DNA of 64,000 nucleotides, taken from contig CM068373.1 of assembly GCA_034769895.1 (NCBI GenBank), positions 440,925,080 through 440,989,079 of the forward strand, in the 5' to 3' direction. The position numbers and the translations under genes were made by a program. Positions 20,744 through 32,145 of this stretch are shown here, one piece after another (the stretch's first letter is position 1; the number at the start of each line of letters is the position of its first letter). The DNA comes from Magicicada septendecula. Its lineage: Eukaryota; Arthropoda; Insecta; Hemiptera; Cicadidae. The notes below the pieces were generated by a model. The model saw nothing but the letters and a program-made list of their open reading frames with translations. It had not been told where the DNA came from and searched no databases.

Positions 20744-22167
20744 GTCCTGCTGTTAAAATGCACACAGTACGTAATAGGGAGATAATAAATTTTAGAAGAG
20801 AAAGGATGCAGATTTTGTATTGAATGTAACATATGTTTTAAAATGTAAACAAAAAACATTGGGAATATCGACTTACCCAGTCAACATAGAGGTCAATTCC
20901 TATATGATATAAACCATATTCAGTTATATGTTCAGAAAATAATATATGAAATTGGAATGAATGTTATAAGAAGAGTAAAGAGTAATAAAATTATAATTTA
21001 ATAAATAACCAATAGAATTACGAATATTAGAGGTAAAATAAAGATGTTTAATAAGAAATAGAAAAATGATATATGTTTTAATAGGTATATGATCAACAGA
21101 TGTAAAGAAATTAGGGAATTATCAAAGGGGCAATTTTGTAAATTGTTAAAAAATTGTATTGTATAGTGATGAAGGAAATGTGTATGAGTCGTAAATTATT
21201 TTCAATAAGAGTAACATGAAGAGTCTAATTTTATTTTCAACAAGAGTAACATGAAGAGTCTAATTTTATATCTAATAGTAACTACATGAAGAGTCTTAAA
21301 TTATATTCAATAAGAGCAACGTTATAACTCTAAATTTATATCTATAAGAGTAGCTTGAAGAGTCTAAATTCATAAAATAACATTTGTACATCATCAAGTT
21401 AATGTAACAAGGAAATGAATATACAGTAAAGGAATTTAAATTGTAATACCAGAGTTTTGATTATAATATTTAATAAATAAATAATAATACGAGAAATATA
21501 ACAATATCCTTGATAGAACGACGACAGAAGAGGAAAATACTGGACTGAAGAAGAGTTTAAGTGGCCATAAAGGATAATTAAGTGTTCCGAGGAGACATCT
21601 GTGTTGCAGTAGTCCTGGAGAGCGGCATTCAGCGGTGAGATCAATAAGAAATCTGTGTGAAGGAACAGATTGCCAAGCCTAATATTGCTTTTGAAAAAAG
21701 GTAAACAACAACAGAAGTGAACCCGTGGCAGCTGGAAGAATTCAGAGTCGGTTAAGTTACATTAGTCTGGTATTTATTTTTTACATGGTTAATTATCAAA
21801 ATACTACATATTAACTGACTTTGGTTTGGTTTAAAGAAAAGAAAATAATAGATACAATCGTAAATACGATCAAATAACTTAATAATCATTAACCCTGAGA
21901 GAAAGAGTTTCTTTACATGTACTGGTAAATAAAAAACATAATAACAGTAGGTACATTTATTAATTGTATTATATTATTAAATAATTACAATACCTGTGTA
22001 TTCTATTTTATTCTATCAGTAAAAAACAACAGTACAGATAAATGGCTGATTCAACGTGGAGCAGATCTTAATTACAATACCTGTAATTAATAACAGTACA
22101 ATAAATGACGCAACCAACGTGGTGCATATAATAAATATCATTATATCAGAAAAAAAACAACAGTACA
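20743..22167 (+). repeat. LTR-I 5' LTR
   Basis: It begins TGTCCTGCTGTTAAAATG and ends CAACAGTACA. It contains a run of short near-repeats (GTAACATGAAGAGTCTAA) at 21200-21375. The last ~140 bp is a three-unit array of the LTR-end/primer-site junction (22027, 22092, 22158; period 65-66 bp). Confidence 0.92.
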
Positions 22168-22192
22168 TAAAATGGCGCCCATACGTGAAAGC
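22027..22192 (+). repeat. Tandem array of LTR-end/primer-binding-site-like units in LTR-I
   Basis: Three units each carry AACAGTACA, then ATAA or TAAA, then ATGGCGCCC-like sequence and an ACGTGGNGC-like end: ATGGCTGAT (22042), ATGACGCAA (22106) and ATGGCGCCC (22172). Only the last is used as the LTR/PBS boundary. The first two are inside the LTR and are present again in the 3' LTR. Confidence 0.7.
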
Positions 22193-22337
22193 AAAGATTT
22201 TCTTTAAACCAGCACCAAATAACACAATTTTGTTAAATTTAATTAGCATAAAAAATTTTTTTCCTTGTAATTAAATTAAGTTAAAGATTGTAAAATGGCT
22301 AACAAACCAGAGCAGTGATATGAATTAAGGAGTAATA

Positions 22338-23539
22338 GTGCTGAAGAGGAAGAAACAAATGGAAATAATAGTAAGGGATGCCCAAGGGGACCAACCAAAG
22401 AAACCAACCCAGTCAATGGACGATAATTTACAGGAGATGATGAGAATTATAATGGAAGGGTATAACCAAACCAATGAAAATTTCAAACAAATGAAGGAGG
22501 ATATTGAAAAAATGGACAAGAAAATGGACAGTAACCAAGAAGATAATGAAACCTTATTAAAACAAAATAATTAGGAATTAAAGAAACAAATGAAAATAGA
22601 TAATGAAAATTTATTAAAACAAAATAATGAGGAATTAAAGGAGACCATTCAATGACAAATAAATGGGGTAATAATAAATTAGACCACCAGAAGGCTGAAA
22701 TCAAGTTAATATTGAAAAATTATGAGGAAAAGAACGTTAGGCAATCCACAAAAGTGAAATTGAATATAGAAACAATGAAAGAAATAAGGAGTGATGAAAA
22801 CCAGTCAATAGAAACAACGATAGAAGATGACAAGCAAAAGGTGGAAACATTGAATAAGATAACGGAGATAGAAATAATACCAAACGATCAAATCAGGAAA
22901 CCAGTAAATCAGAAAATAAAAGGTAGTAAAGAAATAGAAAATAAAGAGGATAAAAGTGTATCATTATATAAGGATAAACATAGCAGAAACAAAGAGAATA
23001 ATAAGTATGGGGAAAAGAAGACGAAGAAAATAGGTAAAAGACGTCCCAAGAAACAGAAAAATACACAGGAAGAATTAGATATGATTAGGAGTGGCCTGGT
23101 TAATGTACATAATATTTTAATCGCTAATAACACGGAAAGAACAGAATTAAAAAATCATAATAAAAAATTAAGGAAATTTATATTGAAAATGAATACAGCA
23201 GAAAAAGAAATGGATAATAAAATATCAGCTATATCATCAATAGTTGAAATACCAGTGACATATTTGGTTAAAGAACTAGAGAATAAAGTGTTAAAAGTAG
23301 GTGAAGATACCATTGAAAATTTGGTGTTCAAAAAATTGCAGTACAGAGTGATCGAAACATATGTCATTAGGACAGAATTGGTTGGAAATTCAACAGGAGA
23401 TCTTGAAATGAGTGAAGACTTCTCAGCAGAAAAATCAGAATACAAGGTAGTACTGATAAAGTGGACAAGGATAGAATTCATACTGAAAACAATAATAGTT
23501 CGGGCAAAAAGGATAACTTATGTATTTGACAATGGATGA
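22338..23539 (+). pseudogene. LTR-I gag-like region
   Basis: Two frames (22338-22574 and 22652-23539) are separated by stops. They are extremely rich in Lys, Glu, Asn and Ile with predicted coiled coil, e.g. E-N-F-K-Q-M-K-E-D-I-E-K-M-D-K-K-M-D. This is where gag of a Gypsy-like element is expected, downstream of the primer site and upstream of RT, and the charge pattern suits a structural RNA-binding protein. I see no CCHC zinc knuckle or capsid motif, so the call rests on position. Confidence 0.45.
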
Positions 23540-23889
23540 ACTAAAGATGAAAATATGGAAAGAAGGGACTGATTTTTTGGGCATGGACCACAGCAAACTA
23601 ATAGAACAAAGATTAGGTTAATTCATAAGACAAACAACATAATATTGAAGTTATTACAAATAAAAAATTTTATTTTAATGAATCAAAAGAAAGGAAAAGA
23701 ACCAACCAAATTCAGAAAACGTAAGAACATCTTACAGGATACTTCAGGGAAATTATTTTGAATCGATTAAGAAGAGAAAGACGGTTAATAACAATAATAA
23801 GGTAATAATAATGAGTAAAGAGAATAAGTAATTAAAACAAATAAATAAAGAAATGAACCATCAGTTACTGAATGAAGCAATGGAAGATA

Positions 23890-24480
23890 AACTTGGCAAG
23901 ATAATAGGAGTGCAATACAAATGACCCATAAGAGGGAAGGTGAGTTTAAATAAGAAATTATACCCAATACCCTATATAGTAAGAGGGCATATAAAATAAG
24001 AAATCGACAAAGGATTAGTAAAAAGATAACTGAAATAAGTCAGTCAAAACACACGAGCCCGTTAGTAGTAATTCCCATGTAAGGATAAGTCCTTAATATT
24101 GTGTTTGGATGAGCGTCAAATTAATCAGATGATAATTCCTGATAAGGCGTCACCAAAGAATATAAGAATAGTTTTAAAACATTTTAATAACATCATTTTT
24201 TAATAATTGTGCTGTACCTGGATATTGGCAAATAGAATTGCATCCAGAAAGTATAGAATATGTGAATGGTATAAGTTATCATTTCAAGAGAACACCTTTT
24301 GGGCTGGTCCATAATGTGGCCATATTTACGGAATGATTTGACTGAGTATGGGGCAAGGAGATTTTAGAAGTTATTACGGTTTATGTCGATGATTTAGTAA
24401 TTGCATCAAACAGTTGGGAAGAATATTGTAATAGAATTAAGAGGGTACTTATCAGATTGGGGAAAATATAGTGACACTTG
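23890..24480 (+). pseudogene. LTR-I reverse transcriptase remnant (Ty3/Gypsy type)
   Basis: In broken frames it shows R-G-K-V-S-L-N-K-K-L-Y-P-I-P (start of the Gypsy RT domain), L-D-E-R-Q-I-N, G-Y-W-Q-I-E-L-H-P-E-S (near 24220), T-P-F-G-L and V-Y-V-D-D-L-V-I (near 24385) with the catalytic DD. Many stops and indels interrupt it. I do not see RNase H or integrase after it, and the region 24600-25012 is unrecognisable. Confidence 0.7.
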
Positions 24481-25012
24481 AGTTGAATAATGTCGTAGCC
24501 AGTAGGATTAAATTGTGTGGATTTGTAGTAATTAAATACCAAGATGGGAAGGTTAAAGATACATAAAATTTTAATCAGATTCGACCGTATAAATAAAGTA
24601 ATAATTAAAAGAAAAATAATTCTTAAATGAAGAACAAATGAAATGTATGACCCGGATTGGGAAGGTGAGGTTCAAAAGAACGATAATGTTTTAGTCATGT
24701 TTTTGAGTTTTTTAGCCATGAAATTAGGCACAATTGTTATTTGTTATTTATTATTTTGATCTAAAACCAGTTGGTTTAATTAACGTTGTTTTAAGTCATA
24801 AATAAGTGTTTAAGATATCATGATAATAATGAACCATATTTGTAATATTAAAAAAAAAGAAAAAACTAATTTGCTAAAAGAATTTTGTGAGGTACAAATA
24901 CCTAATTAATCAGATGTTTAAATGTTAAAATTAGACTATGTTGGTTATTTCAAAATTTCATCTAAAATTGTATCTGAAATTATGAAATAAGGGAAGGTAT
25001 TATGTACTGCTG

Positions 25013-26428
25013 TTAAAATGCACACAGTACATAATAGGGAGATAATAAATTTTAAAAGAGAAAGGATGCAGATTTTGTATTGAATGTAACATATGTTTTA
25101 AAATGTAAACAAAAAACATTGGGAATATCGACTTACCCAGTCAACATAGAGGTCGATTCCTATATGATATAAAACCATATTCAGTTATATGTTCAGAAAA
25201 TAATATATGAAATTGGAATGAATGTTATAAGAAGAGTAAAGAGTAATAAAATTATAATTTAATAAATAACCAATAGAATTACGAATATTAGAGGTAAAAT
25301 AAAGATGTTTAATAAGAAATAGAAAAATGATATATGTTTTAATAGGTATATGATCAACAGATGTAAAGAAATTAGGGAATTATCAAAGGGGCAATTTTGT
25401 AAATTATTAAAAAATTGTATTGTATAGTGATGAAGGAAATGTGTATGAGTCGTAAATTATTTTCAATAAGAGTAACATGAAGAGTCTAATTTTATATTCA
25501 ATAAGAGTAACATGAAGAGTCTAATTTTATATCTAATAGTAACTACATGAAGAGTCTTAAATTATATTCAATAACAGTAACGTTATAACTCTAAAATTAT
25601 ATCTATAAGAGTAGCTTGAAGAGTCTAAATTCATAAAATAACATTTATACATCATCAAGTTAATGTAACAAGGAAATGAAAATACAGTAAAGGAATTTAA
25701 ATTGTGATACCAGAGTTTTGATTATAATATTTAATAAATAAATAATAATACGAGAAATATAACAATATCCTTGATAGAACGACGACAGAAGAGGAAAATA
25801 CTGGACTGAAGAAGAGTTTAAGTGGCCATAAAGGATAATTAAGTGTTCCGAGGAGACATCTGTGTTGCAGTAGTCCTGGAGAGCGGCATTCAGCGGTGAG
25901 ATCAATAAGAAATCTGTGTGAAGGAACAGATTGCCAAGCCTAATATTGCTTTTGAATAAAGGTAAACAACAACCAGAAGTGAACCCATGGCAGCTGGAAG
26001 AATTCAGAGTCGGTTAAGTTACATTAGTCTGGTACTTATTTTTTACATGGTTAATTATCAAAATACTACATATTAACTGACTTTGGTTTGGTTTAAAGAA
26101 AAGAAAATAATAGATACAATTGTAAATACGATCAAATAACTTAATAATCATTAACCCTGAGAGAAAGAGTTTCTTTACATGTACTGGTAAATAAAAAAAC
26201 ATAATAACAGTAGGTACATTTATTAATTGTAATATACTATTAAATAATTACAATACCTGTGTATTCTATTGTATTCTATCAGTAAAAAAGAACAGTACAG
26301 ATAAATGGCTGATCCAACGTGGAGCAGATCTTAATTACAATACCTGTAATTAATAACAGTACTATAAATGACGCAACCAACGTGGTGCATATAATAAATA
26401 TTATTATATCAGAAAAAACAACAGTACA
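25013..26428 (+). repeat. LTR-I 3' LTR
   Basis: Begins TGTACTGCTGTTAAAATG and ends CAACAGTACA. It is highly similar to 20743-22167 throughout, with small indels and scattered substitutions. Confidence 0.92.

Positions 26429-26456
<28 letters not shown>
26429..26456 (+). repeat. (GT)n microsatellite, right part
   Basis: Fourteen GT units immediately after the 3' LTR, continuing the array at 20661-20742. Confidence 0.95.
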
Positions 26457-26461
<5 letters not shown>

Positions 26462-27430
26462 TGTTCACAGTTATGTCAGATTTCTTCTACAAATATAAGT
26501 ATATTTAATTTATTGGTTTGTTTTGTATAAGTATATTCAAAATGTACAGAAAACGAATCAATACTTGCCAAAAAGATCTATATAGTTGTAAACATTATAC
26601 AATAATATACTATTACTGCAAGAAACTATAAAGAAACATATAACCAGTACATTGTATCAGTGGTCCAAGGCCACAGAGCCATTAGGCACAGAGCTTAAGA
26701 TAACCTCAAAGTTGCATACAGTTTATAATTAGAGGGGAACCAAGACTGTCATTAACTCATTGTGGCTGCCTTCACTAACATCATTTTCTCTTTTTGTTGT
26801 GGTGACATCATAACTAACATACCTTTAATAGAGTCAATCAGGTTGTAATGTTCATTTGAATGCCAGTCAGTTCCTTCATTTAAAAGTCGTTTTCATATTA
26901 CTTTATTGCAAATGTATGTATTGATGTTACTGAATTAAAATATGCTTCATTCTATTCATTATTTATTTAGCATATTAAACCTGAATTAATGGTGTCTGTG
27001 TACCCCTCTCCACAATGGAAGTTTTACCAATATTTATTTATCAAATGTGAAGTAGTGGCAAGTAGCTAAAGAAGCCTTGTACATAGACATTGTCTATATA
27101 GGTATCACTGAGATTTAGTTCTATCAGTAACCATGTCAGACCTAAAATCAAAAAACTAAACCTTAGCCCATTGTTGCCCTTGGGTTGTCAGAGAACCTAC
27201 TTCAAAGGGGAGTGGGGAAACCAAGTACCAAATGCTTAGCCCCTAGCCATAATTCTGACCTTCTCTACCAGCAGGCACTGCATTTCTCACAGATACACTT
27301 AGCCTTGTGATGTTGTTAGGTGGATGAATACTTTTCATACTTCACTGACAAAATTTATAAACTTTATACTGTAGTATTTTATTTTTGTAGCACCAAACAT
27401 TTGGCATTACAAAACTTGTTCTCTACAATT
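26457..27430. other. No recognisable feature
   Basis: Non-repetitive-looking AT-rich sequence with no long frame or known motif. Confidence 0.5.
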
Positions 27431-27510
27431 CTACAATCCCCCAATAAGACCCACATTAATTTATGCCTCCGAGACCTGGGCAGCATCCAAAAAGAATGAG
27501 AATAACATAG
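27431..27510 (+). pseudogene. LINE reverse-transcriptase C-terminal scrap
   Basis: A short frame encodes P-I-R-P-T-L-I-Y-A-S-E-T-W, the conserved LxYGSE(T/A)W block downstream of the LINE RT domain. Compare LTYGSETW in LINE copy 2. Only about 25 codons survive. Confidence 0.6.
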
Positions 27511-27639
27511 GAAGATCTTGAGGAGGAAGAGTTCACGGAGTGATATCTATAGCTTAGTGGTAGAACTAAACTTTTTAACACGTACAATTCATATTTTGTG
27601 TGAACATCTGTTAATTTTCAAATCTGTCGATTTGTTCAT

Positions 27640-27990
27640 CTAATATGAACCAGCTGTTCAAAATTTATGTGTCATGCGTGTTTTGAAAACATTGACAAAC
27701 ATCATGCTGCGATTGAATTCTTTGTGAAGGAAGGTCTATTAGTGATAACTAAAAGTCACAACAAAATGAAAAATGTCTTAGGAGATGCAGGGCCATCAGA
27801 AACGATGTGTAAGTGGGCACTCGAATTTAAACAATGTTGTATGAGCACTGAAGATGATCCCTGCAGCAGACATTGAAACAGTGCAACAACTCCAGATAGC
27901 ATTTAAAAAAATGTCATCACATGTTAGAAGACCACCGATTGAGAGTGAATGACATTGCTGAGATCATAGGTAACTTATATGAGCATATGT
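27640..27990 (+). pseudogene. mariner transposase N-terminal remnant
   Basis: The 27667-27876 frame has the mariner N-terminal layout (F-x-x-K-E-G...V-x-G-D-A-G-x-S-E-T-M-C-K-W-A-x-E-F-K) ending in S-T-E-D-D-P-C-S-R-H, a variant of the EDDPRSGRP block. It then continues in another frame with E-T-V-Q-Q-L and D-H-R-L-R-V-N-D-I-A-E-I-I-G, the helix-turn-helix II region. It is cut at 27990 by the DDE element copy B. Confidence 0.65.
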
Positions 27991-27991
27991 A

Positions 27992-28450
27992 CAGTAAAAC
28001 TGAAAGTTAAGGGCATATGCGCAGAAACCAATTTATGGATGGACGAGTCCACTTTGAAATTGTTAATGGCGGGAGGGTAGTGGAGAATCAGCTGGTATGC
28101 AAGTGAAGGTATTGCCAACTTGCGTGTGTAGTTACCCGTACATTGTTAGTTACTGTGTGACATACTATCTCAGTCTTGCATTTGTTATTATTATTCAATT
28201 TATTATTAATTGTATCGTTGTTTTACAGTCACTCATTCTTATTAGTTATTTAATTTTGTAGATAATTTCTATTGGTACTTTTGTTCTGTAATTACGTATT
28301 ATCATAATTATTTGTGTTATCATCCAGTAACAAGATTTGTTAAATTGAATACTTCTCCTTCAACTAGCAAAGACAGGAAAGTTATTCATAGTCAAGCACA
28401 GGAAGTAATAATAAACAGTTTTTTGTTGTCCAGGATTAAAAAGATTCAGG
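27992..28450 (+). mobile_element. Tc1/IS630-like DDE transposon copy B, internally deleted
   Basis: It starts CAGTAAAACTGAAAG after a TA. 27992-28410 aligns to 9025-9450 of copy A (leader plus transposase start S-T-S-K-D-R-K-V-I-H-S-Q-A). It then jumps to sequence matching 12922-12954 and ends near 28450. Nearly all the coding region is missing, and the right end is replaced by the inverted LINE tail at 28478. Confidence 0.65.
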
Positions 28451-28477
28451 TCTTTTCCAGTATCTGTCTACAAGCAA

Positions 28478-28690
28478 CTCTCGCAGCGTTCCCTAGTCCG
28501 CCAAGTCCCCCCCAACAACGTTCCCGCCAGTCCCTACTCCTACAGAAGCGGTGTGAAGGAGGAGTGTTTAGCATACATTACACACATTCATATGATGAAT
28601 GCACGCGCGCATGCCTTTAATTCCCCACGCACACATGCTTCAATTTTATTCTTTTTATTTCAATTTTTTGTTTGTAATTTTTAATTTCGT
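28478..28690 (-). repeat. Inverted copy of LINE 3' region (pairs with 31410-31639)
   Basis: The first ~85 bases (28478-28563) are about 90% identical to the reverse complement of 31557-31639. Similarity resumes through the GCACGC- and TTCAATTTTTTGTTTGTAAT-containing stretch opposite 31410-31530. It is most simply a second, minus-strand copy of the LINE's 3' untranslated region placed tail-out next to the plus-strand copy. Confidence 0.7.
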
Positions 28691-29123
28691 TTTTTTATGT
28701 TTATTTATTTTTTATTAAACGCAAACACGCCTTCAATTCTTTTTATTTTGTTTCTTTTTTTAAATTTTTATTAGGAGGGTTTTTTTAGTTTATTTTCACG
28801 ATTGTTTACATTACATTAATTACATAATCTAGGATTGTCAATTAATCCTTTGTTTTGAAAAAAAAAAAACCAACGGCATTTTCCTCATTTCAGGCGACAG
28901 TTAGCAACTCTATCAGATTCATTTTGAATAAAGTAATACAAAGAATAGAAGTATATAGTAATAATGTAAATAAAATGAAAGAAATGTAAAGAATGAAAAA
29001 AATACAAAATAAACGCATGAAAGAATAAGCGTATGTAAGGAGAAACGAATGTAAATAACTAACGAAAGAGAAACTTTGAAAAATGAAACAATGTAACTAA
29101 CTGCACAACGTAAAGGTATAATA

Positions 29124-30311
29124 TTGTAGGAGAAAAGCCGAAGTATTATCAATACTAAAAAAAGGCAAGCCTGCGAACAACCTAAATAACTACCGCCCTA
29201 TTTCACTGACTAGTGTCTGCTCTAAAGTTACTGAAAAAATGGTCGAACGCAGACTCCGGGAATTTCTAGAGTTAAAGGAGCCATTAGCAACTGCCAAGCA
29301 GGATTCCGTAAGCACAGAGCAACCATGGACCAAGTTGTAAAATTTACCCAGTTGGTAAAGGACGGTTTCCACAGAAAACAATCCACTGTAGCCGTCTTAG
29401 TAGACTTTAAAGCTGCATATGACAAAATCTGGCGCGGTATGCTTGTTCACAAACTTAAGAAACTAGGAGTAAACGGGAACATGCTAAAGTGGATACAAAG
29501 CTTCCTCTCGCAACGCTACATATGATGCAAATTCTTTAACGCAACTTCCCCATACAAACTACTACATCAAGGTTTGCCGCAAGGGGCGGTACTAAGCTGT
29601 CTCCTTTTCAACGTAATGATAGACGACCTTAAGAATGCATTTCAAAAAATACCAGGAATCTCATTCCTCTTCTTTGCTGACGATGTCCTGTTGTGGGCTA
29701 CTGGAAGCAACGTAAACACCCTCGTAGAAGCTCTAAACAAAGCTCTTTTAAACCTCGAAGTATGGTCAAGCCTCAACAAAATGGAAGTTAGTACCGATAA
29801 GACAGTATCTCAACTCTTCACCATGTCCACTAGGGCCCCAGTAATCAATTTAAAATTCATGGGATCACCTCTAAGACAAGTATCGCTGTCCAAGTATCTG
29901 GGAATCAACCTCGACAAGAAACTATCTTTCAGCACCCATGTCACAAGTACGGCCGAGAAGGGTCAGAAACGTATCAATCTTCTCAAGAGACTGACTGCTA
30001 CCAAGTGGGGAGCCACTCAAGATGTTCTATCCATAGCCTACAAAACATACGTCCGTCCAGTACTTGAATATGGCTCGGAAGTCACCTCACTTGCTAGTAA
30101 AACCAACCTAAATAAATACGACGTTGTCCAGAATAACGCTCTAAGAATTATAACCGGAGGAGCAAAATCAGCCCCAATAGCGGCCATGCAACTTCAAACT
30201 GGCATCGAACCTTTAGATAGCCGGAGGGATAAATGCACGCTTAAGTTTTGGGAAAGGGCTAAGAGAGTGGATGGGAATCACTGGAATGGATACAGAAGTG
30301 CAACCCAATGA
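29124..30311 (+). pseudogene. LINE reverse transcriptase (I/LOA-like), frameshifted
   Basis: It opens W-R-K-A-E-V-L-S-I-L-K-K-G-K and NYRPISLTSVCSK (29190-29220). A frame change near 29265 leads to N-C-Q-A-G-F-R-K-H-R-A-T. Then V-L-V-D-F-K-A-A-Y-D-K-I-W carries the first catalytic Asp. A stop lies at 29523-29525. LPQGAVLSCLLFNVMIDDL and FLFFADDVLLWA (29672) carry the catalytic DD. Y-V-R-P-V-L-E-Y-G-S-E lies near 30050. Two disruptions plus the stop at 30309-30311 make it non-functional as it stands. Confidence 0.85.
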
Positions 30312-31337
30312 CTCAAAACCCAAACTTCGCCTCTAACTCACGCTGAAGCTCTTATAAGCAAGTACCAACTATCATTAGACCGTTGGGCTCCCATACAGTA
30401 CTACAATGCAGTGGCAAACGCTTTACCTGCAAAGCGGCTTGACCTAATCAGCCTAACAACCAACAAGGCCGAAGCCAACCCTATCGAGCTCAAGTCGTAC
30501 GCCATAGAAACCATCAACCTTAGGTACCCTTCGAATGATTGGCTCCACATATACACTGACGGCTCATTCCTACCTGAAACGAGGGGAGCAGGCGCGGGAT
30601 GGTTTTATAGCCTCTTTGAGAATTCAACAGCTGTGAGAAGAAACGCTAGTAACTTCGATGGTGAGGTGTGCGCAGTCTACGAAGCTTCCAACCAGCTACT
30701 AGCCAAGACCTTAGCACCAGGAAAAGTGGTATTTTTAATCGACTCCCAGTCCACAATTCTTGCGCTCACCAGCAACGCTCCCACCGACTGCCTGAGAACA
30801 ATTCAGTGCCGCGCGAAACTTGCAGAGCTGGTGTCAACCGGATGGATCGTTACCCTACAGTGGGTGCCAAGCCATGTAGGAATTCCTGGAAACGAAAGAG
30901 CCAACGTCAAAGAAGCCAAAGAAGGAGCAGAATCGGAGCAGCCGGACATGCCGCTTACTCTCAGTAGAGCCAATAACCTCATCACCTCAGTTATAAACAC
31001 CTCCACACAAAGAACTCTAAAAACCCTGGGTACTGGTAAAAAGTGGGAAAGTCTTGCCACTGTAGGACCAATACCGAGACACCTGGACGGAGCTGAGGCC
31101 ATCGCCCATTTCCGCCTTACTACCGGACATGACTACTTGCAAGCTCATCTACACCGCATCGGCCTAGCTGAGAACGAAACCTGTCCGCTTTGCAACTCCG
31201 GAAGAATGGACGGAGAACACTTACGGGACTGCCAAGCACTCACATACCCGACCAACGACATCACCAATCGCTACTGGGAGGCTCGACGTCGAATGGTTAA
31301 AGAACCACGTACGGGTTTGGCTAAAGTAAAGTAAGTA
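30312..31337 (+). CDS. LINE RNase H domain and C-terminal zinc motif
   Basis: The frame is open from about 30312, with the first ATG at 30411. HIYTDGSFLPETRGAGAGWF (30547 on) carries the first RNase H Asp, F-D-G-E-V-C-A-V-Y-E-A the Glu, and LIDSQSTILAL the second Asp. W-V-P-S-H-V-G-I-P-G-N-E-R-A-N ends the fold; the usual final ..NE.AD reads NERAN, so the last Asp is Asn. A C-terminal C-P-L-C...H-x-x-x-C motif follows (E-T-C-P-L-C-N-S-G...G-E-H-L-R-D-C), typical of I-group LINEs. The role is removing RNA from the cDNA hybrid. Only one in-frame stop separates it from RT. Confidence 0.85.
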
Positions 31338-31409
31338 ATATTGTAGACTCCAAACAAAAACGGTAAATGTGTTAGTAGTAGTGGTATGGTAATCACTACC
31401 ATAAAAAAG

Positions 31410-31639
31410 AAACAAAATACAAATTACAAACAAAAAATTGAAACAAAACAAAAAGAATTGAAAGCACTTGTGCGCTGCAGAATAGAAGGCGCCCGTGCGA
31501 GCATGTGAGTGCGTGCATGCCTCAAATGTATGTGTGTAGTGGTGTGCCAATCACCTCTCCTTCACACCGCTTCTGTAGGAGTAGGGACTGGCTGGAACGT
31601 TGGTGGGAGGGTCTTGGCGGGCTAGGGAATGCTGCGAGA
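31410..31639 (+). repeat. LINE 3' untranslated region, inverted partner of 28478-28690
   Basis: Holds the GGGACTGGCTGGAACGTTGG-type segment found inverted at the other end. It ends directly at the inverted repeat of the next element (31639). Confidence 0.7.
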
Positions 31640-31877
31640 ATTTAGAATTAAAGTGATTCCTAATGACATAAGATTATTACCTTTAATTTGAATAAATTAA
31701 GATACAATATTTTGAAGTCAGCGCTTTTCCAACTCTTATATTGTTTTTAACTCTTATACTTCAAGTTCTTAAACTTTCACAGCCGTCTTCCATATTATTG
31801 AAAATGCTATTATCAGCCAGGCTGTTAGGCCGTGGTCCACAGTTATTGCTATTGACAAACGTTGCAGACCATCATCA
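31639..31877 (+). repeat. Left arm of 239-bp inverted repeat bounding 31639-35352
   Basis: It is nearly identical to the reverse complement of 35114-35352. The inner edge reads CCATCATCA, i.e. TGATGATGG on the opposite strand, the start of a hammerhead-like motif. Confidence 0.9.
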
Positions 31878-31926
31878 ACAGCTACATCCAGCCGTACATC
31901 ATCATGACCAGAGGTCCATGTCAGAA

Positions 31927-32143
31927 CACAGCATCCAGTAGACAGAGAGAGTAATTTCAACGACGCAGAGACAGAGAAGGTGATACCCGAAGAGGATCCC
32001 AAACTCGAGAGTCCAGGTGACGGTAACGACACAGTTAAATGGTTGCAGAAATATCCAGGTGAAGTCAGACATTTATTTAATATTATAAATGACCCTGAGG
32101 TCTATCGAAAGAAGGCTCTAGATTCCATATACAAGTTTACATA
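31927..32143 (+). CDS. Orphan C-terminal ORF fragment (unknown)
   Basis: A frame with balanced composition runs from about 31905 to TAA at 32141-32143, ending D-T-V-K-W-L-Q-K-Y-P-G-E-V-R-H-L-F-N-I. There is no ATG at a sensible place. The region is much less AT-rich than the PLE next to it, which supports real coding ancestry. I do not recognise the family. It lies just inside the left inverted-repeat arm. Confidence 0.35.
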
Positions 32144-32145
32144 AA

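Larger units (their letters stand above)
20743..26428 (+). mobile_element. Gypsy-like LTR retrotransposon LTR-I, inserted into a GT microsatellite
   Basis: Two long direct repeats (20743-22167 and 25013-26428, about 1.42 kb) start TGT and end ACA. They flank an internal region with a gag-like frame and a decayed RT. GTGT lies on both outer sides (20739-20742 and 26429-26432), so the 4-bp duplication falls within (GT)n. A polypurine tract (AAGGGAAGG) precedes the 3' LTR and a TGGCGCCC primer-site motif follows the 5' LTR. The two LTRs differ at only a few percent of positions by eye, while the coding region is riddled with stops, so it may have been copied in a defective state. Confidence 0.92.
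29124..31639 (+). mobile_element. Non-LTR retrotransposon with RNase H (I/LOA-like), 5'-truncated
   Basis: It encodes RT and RNase H on the plus strand, followed by a ~300-bp A-rich and CG-containing 3' region (31335-31639). The start is inside RT, so endonuclease and ORF1 are missing. Codon use is notably less AT-biased than in neighbouring elements and the frames are long, so it is relatively young. The clade (I, LOA or Outcast-like) is inferred from the RT-RNase H layout. Confidence 0.85.

Noticed and set aside
20650-20859. 69-codon frame of alternating His-Thr
   Set aside because: It is a translation of the (GT)n microsatellite.
28312-28620. 102-codon frame on the plus strand
   Set aside because: It fuses the DDE copy B start with the inverted LINE 3' region and has no coherent protein.
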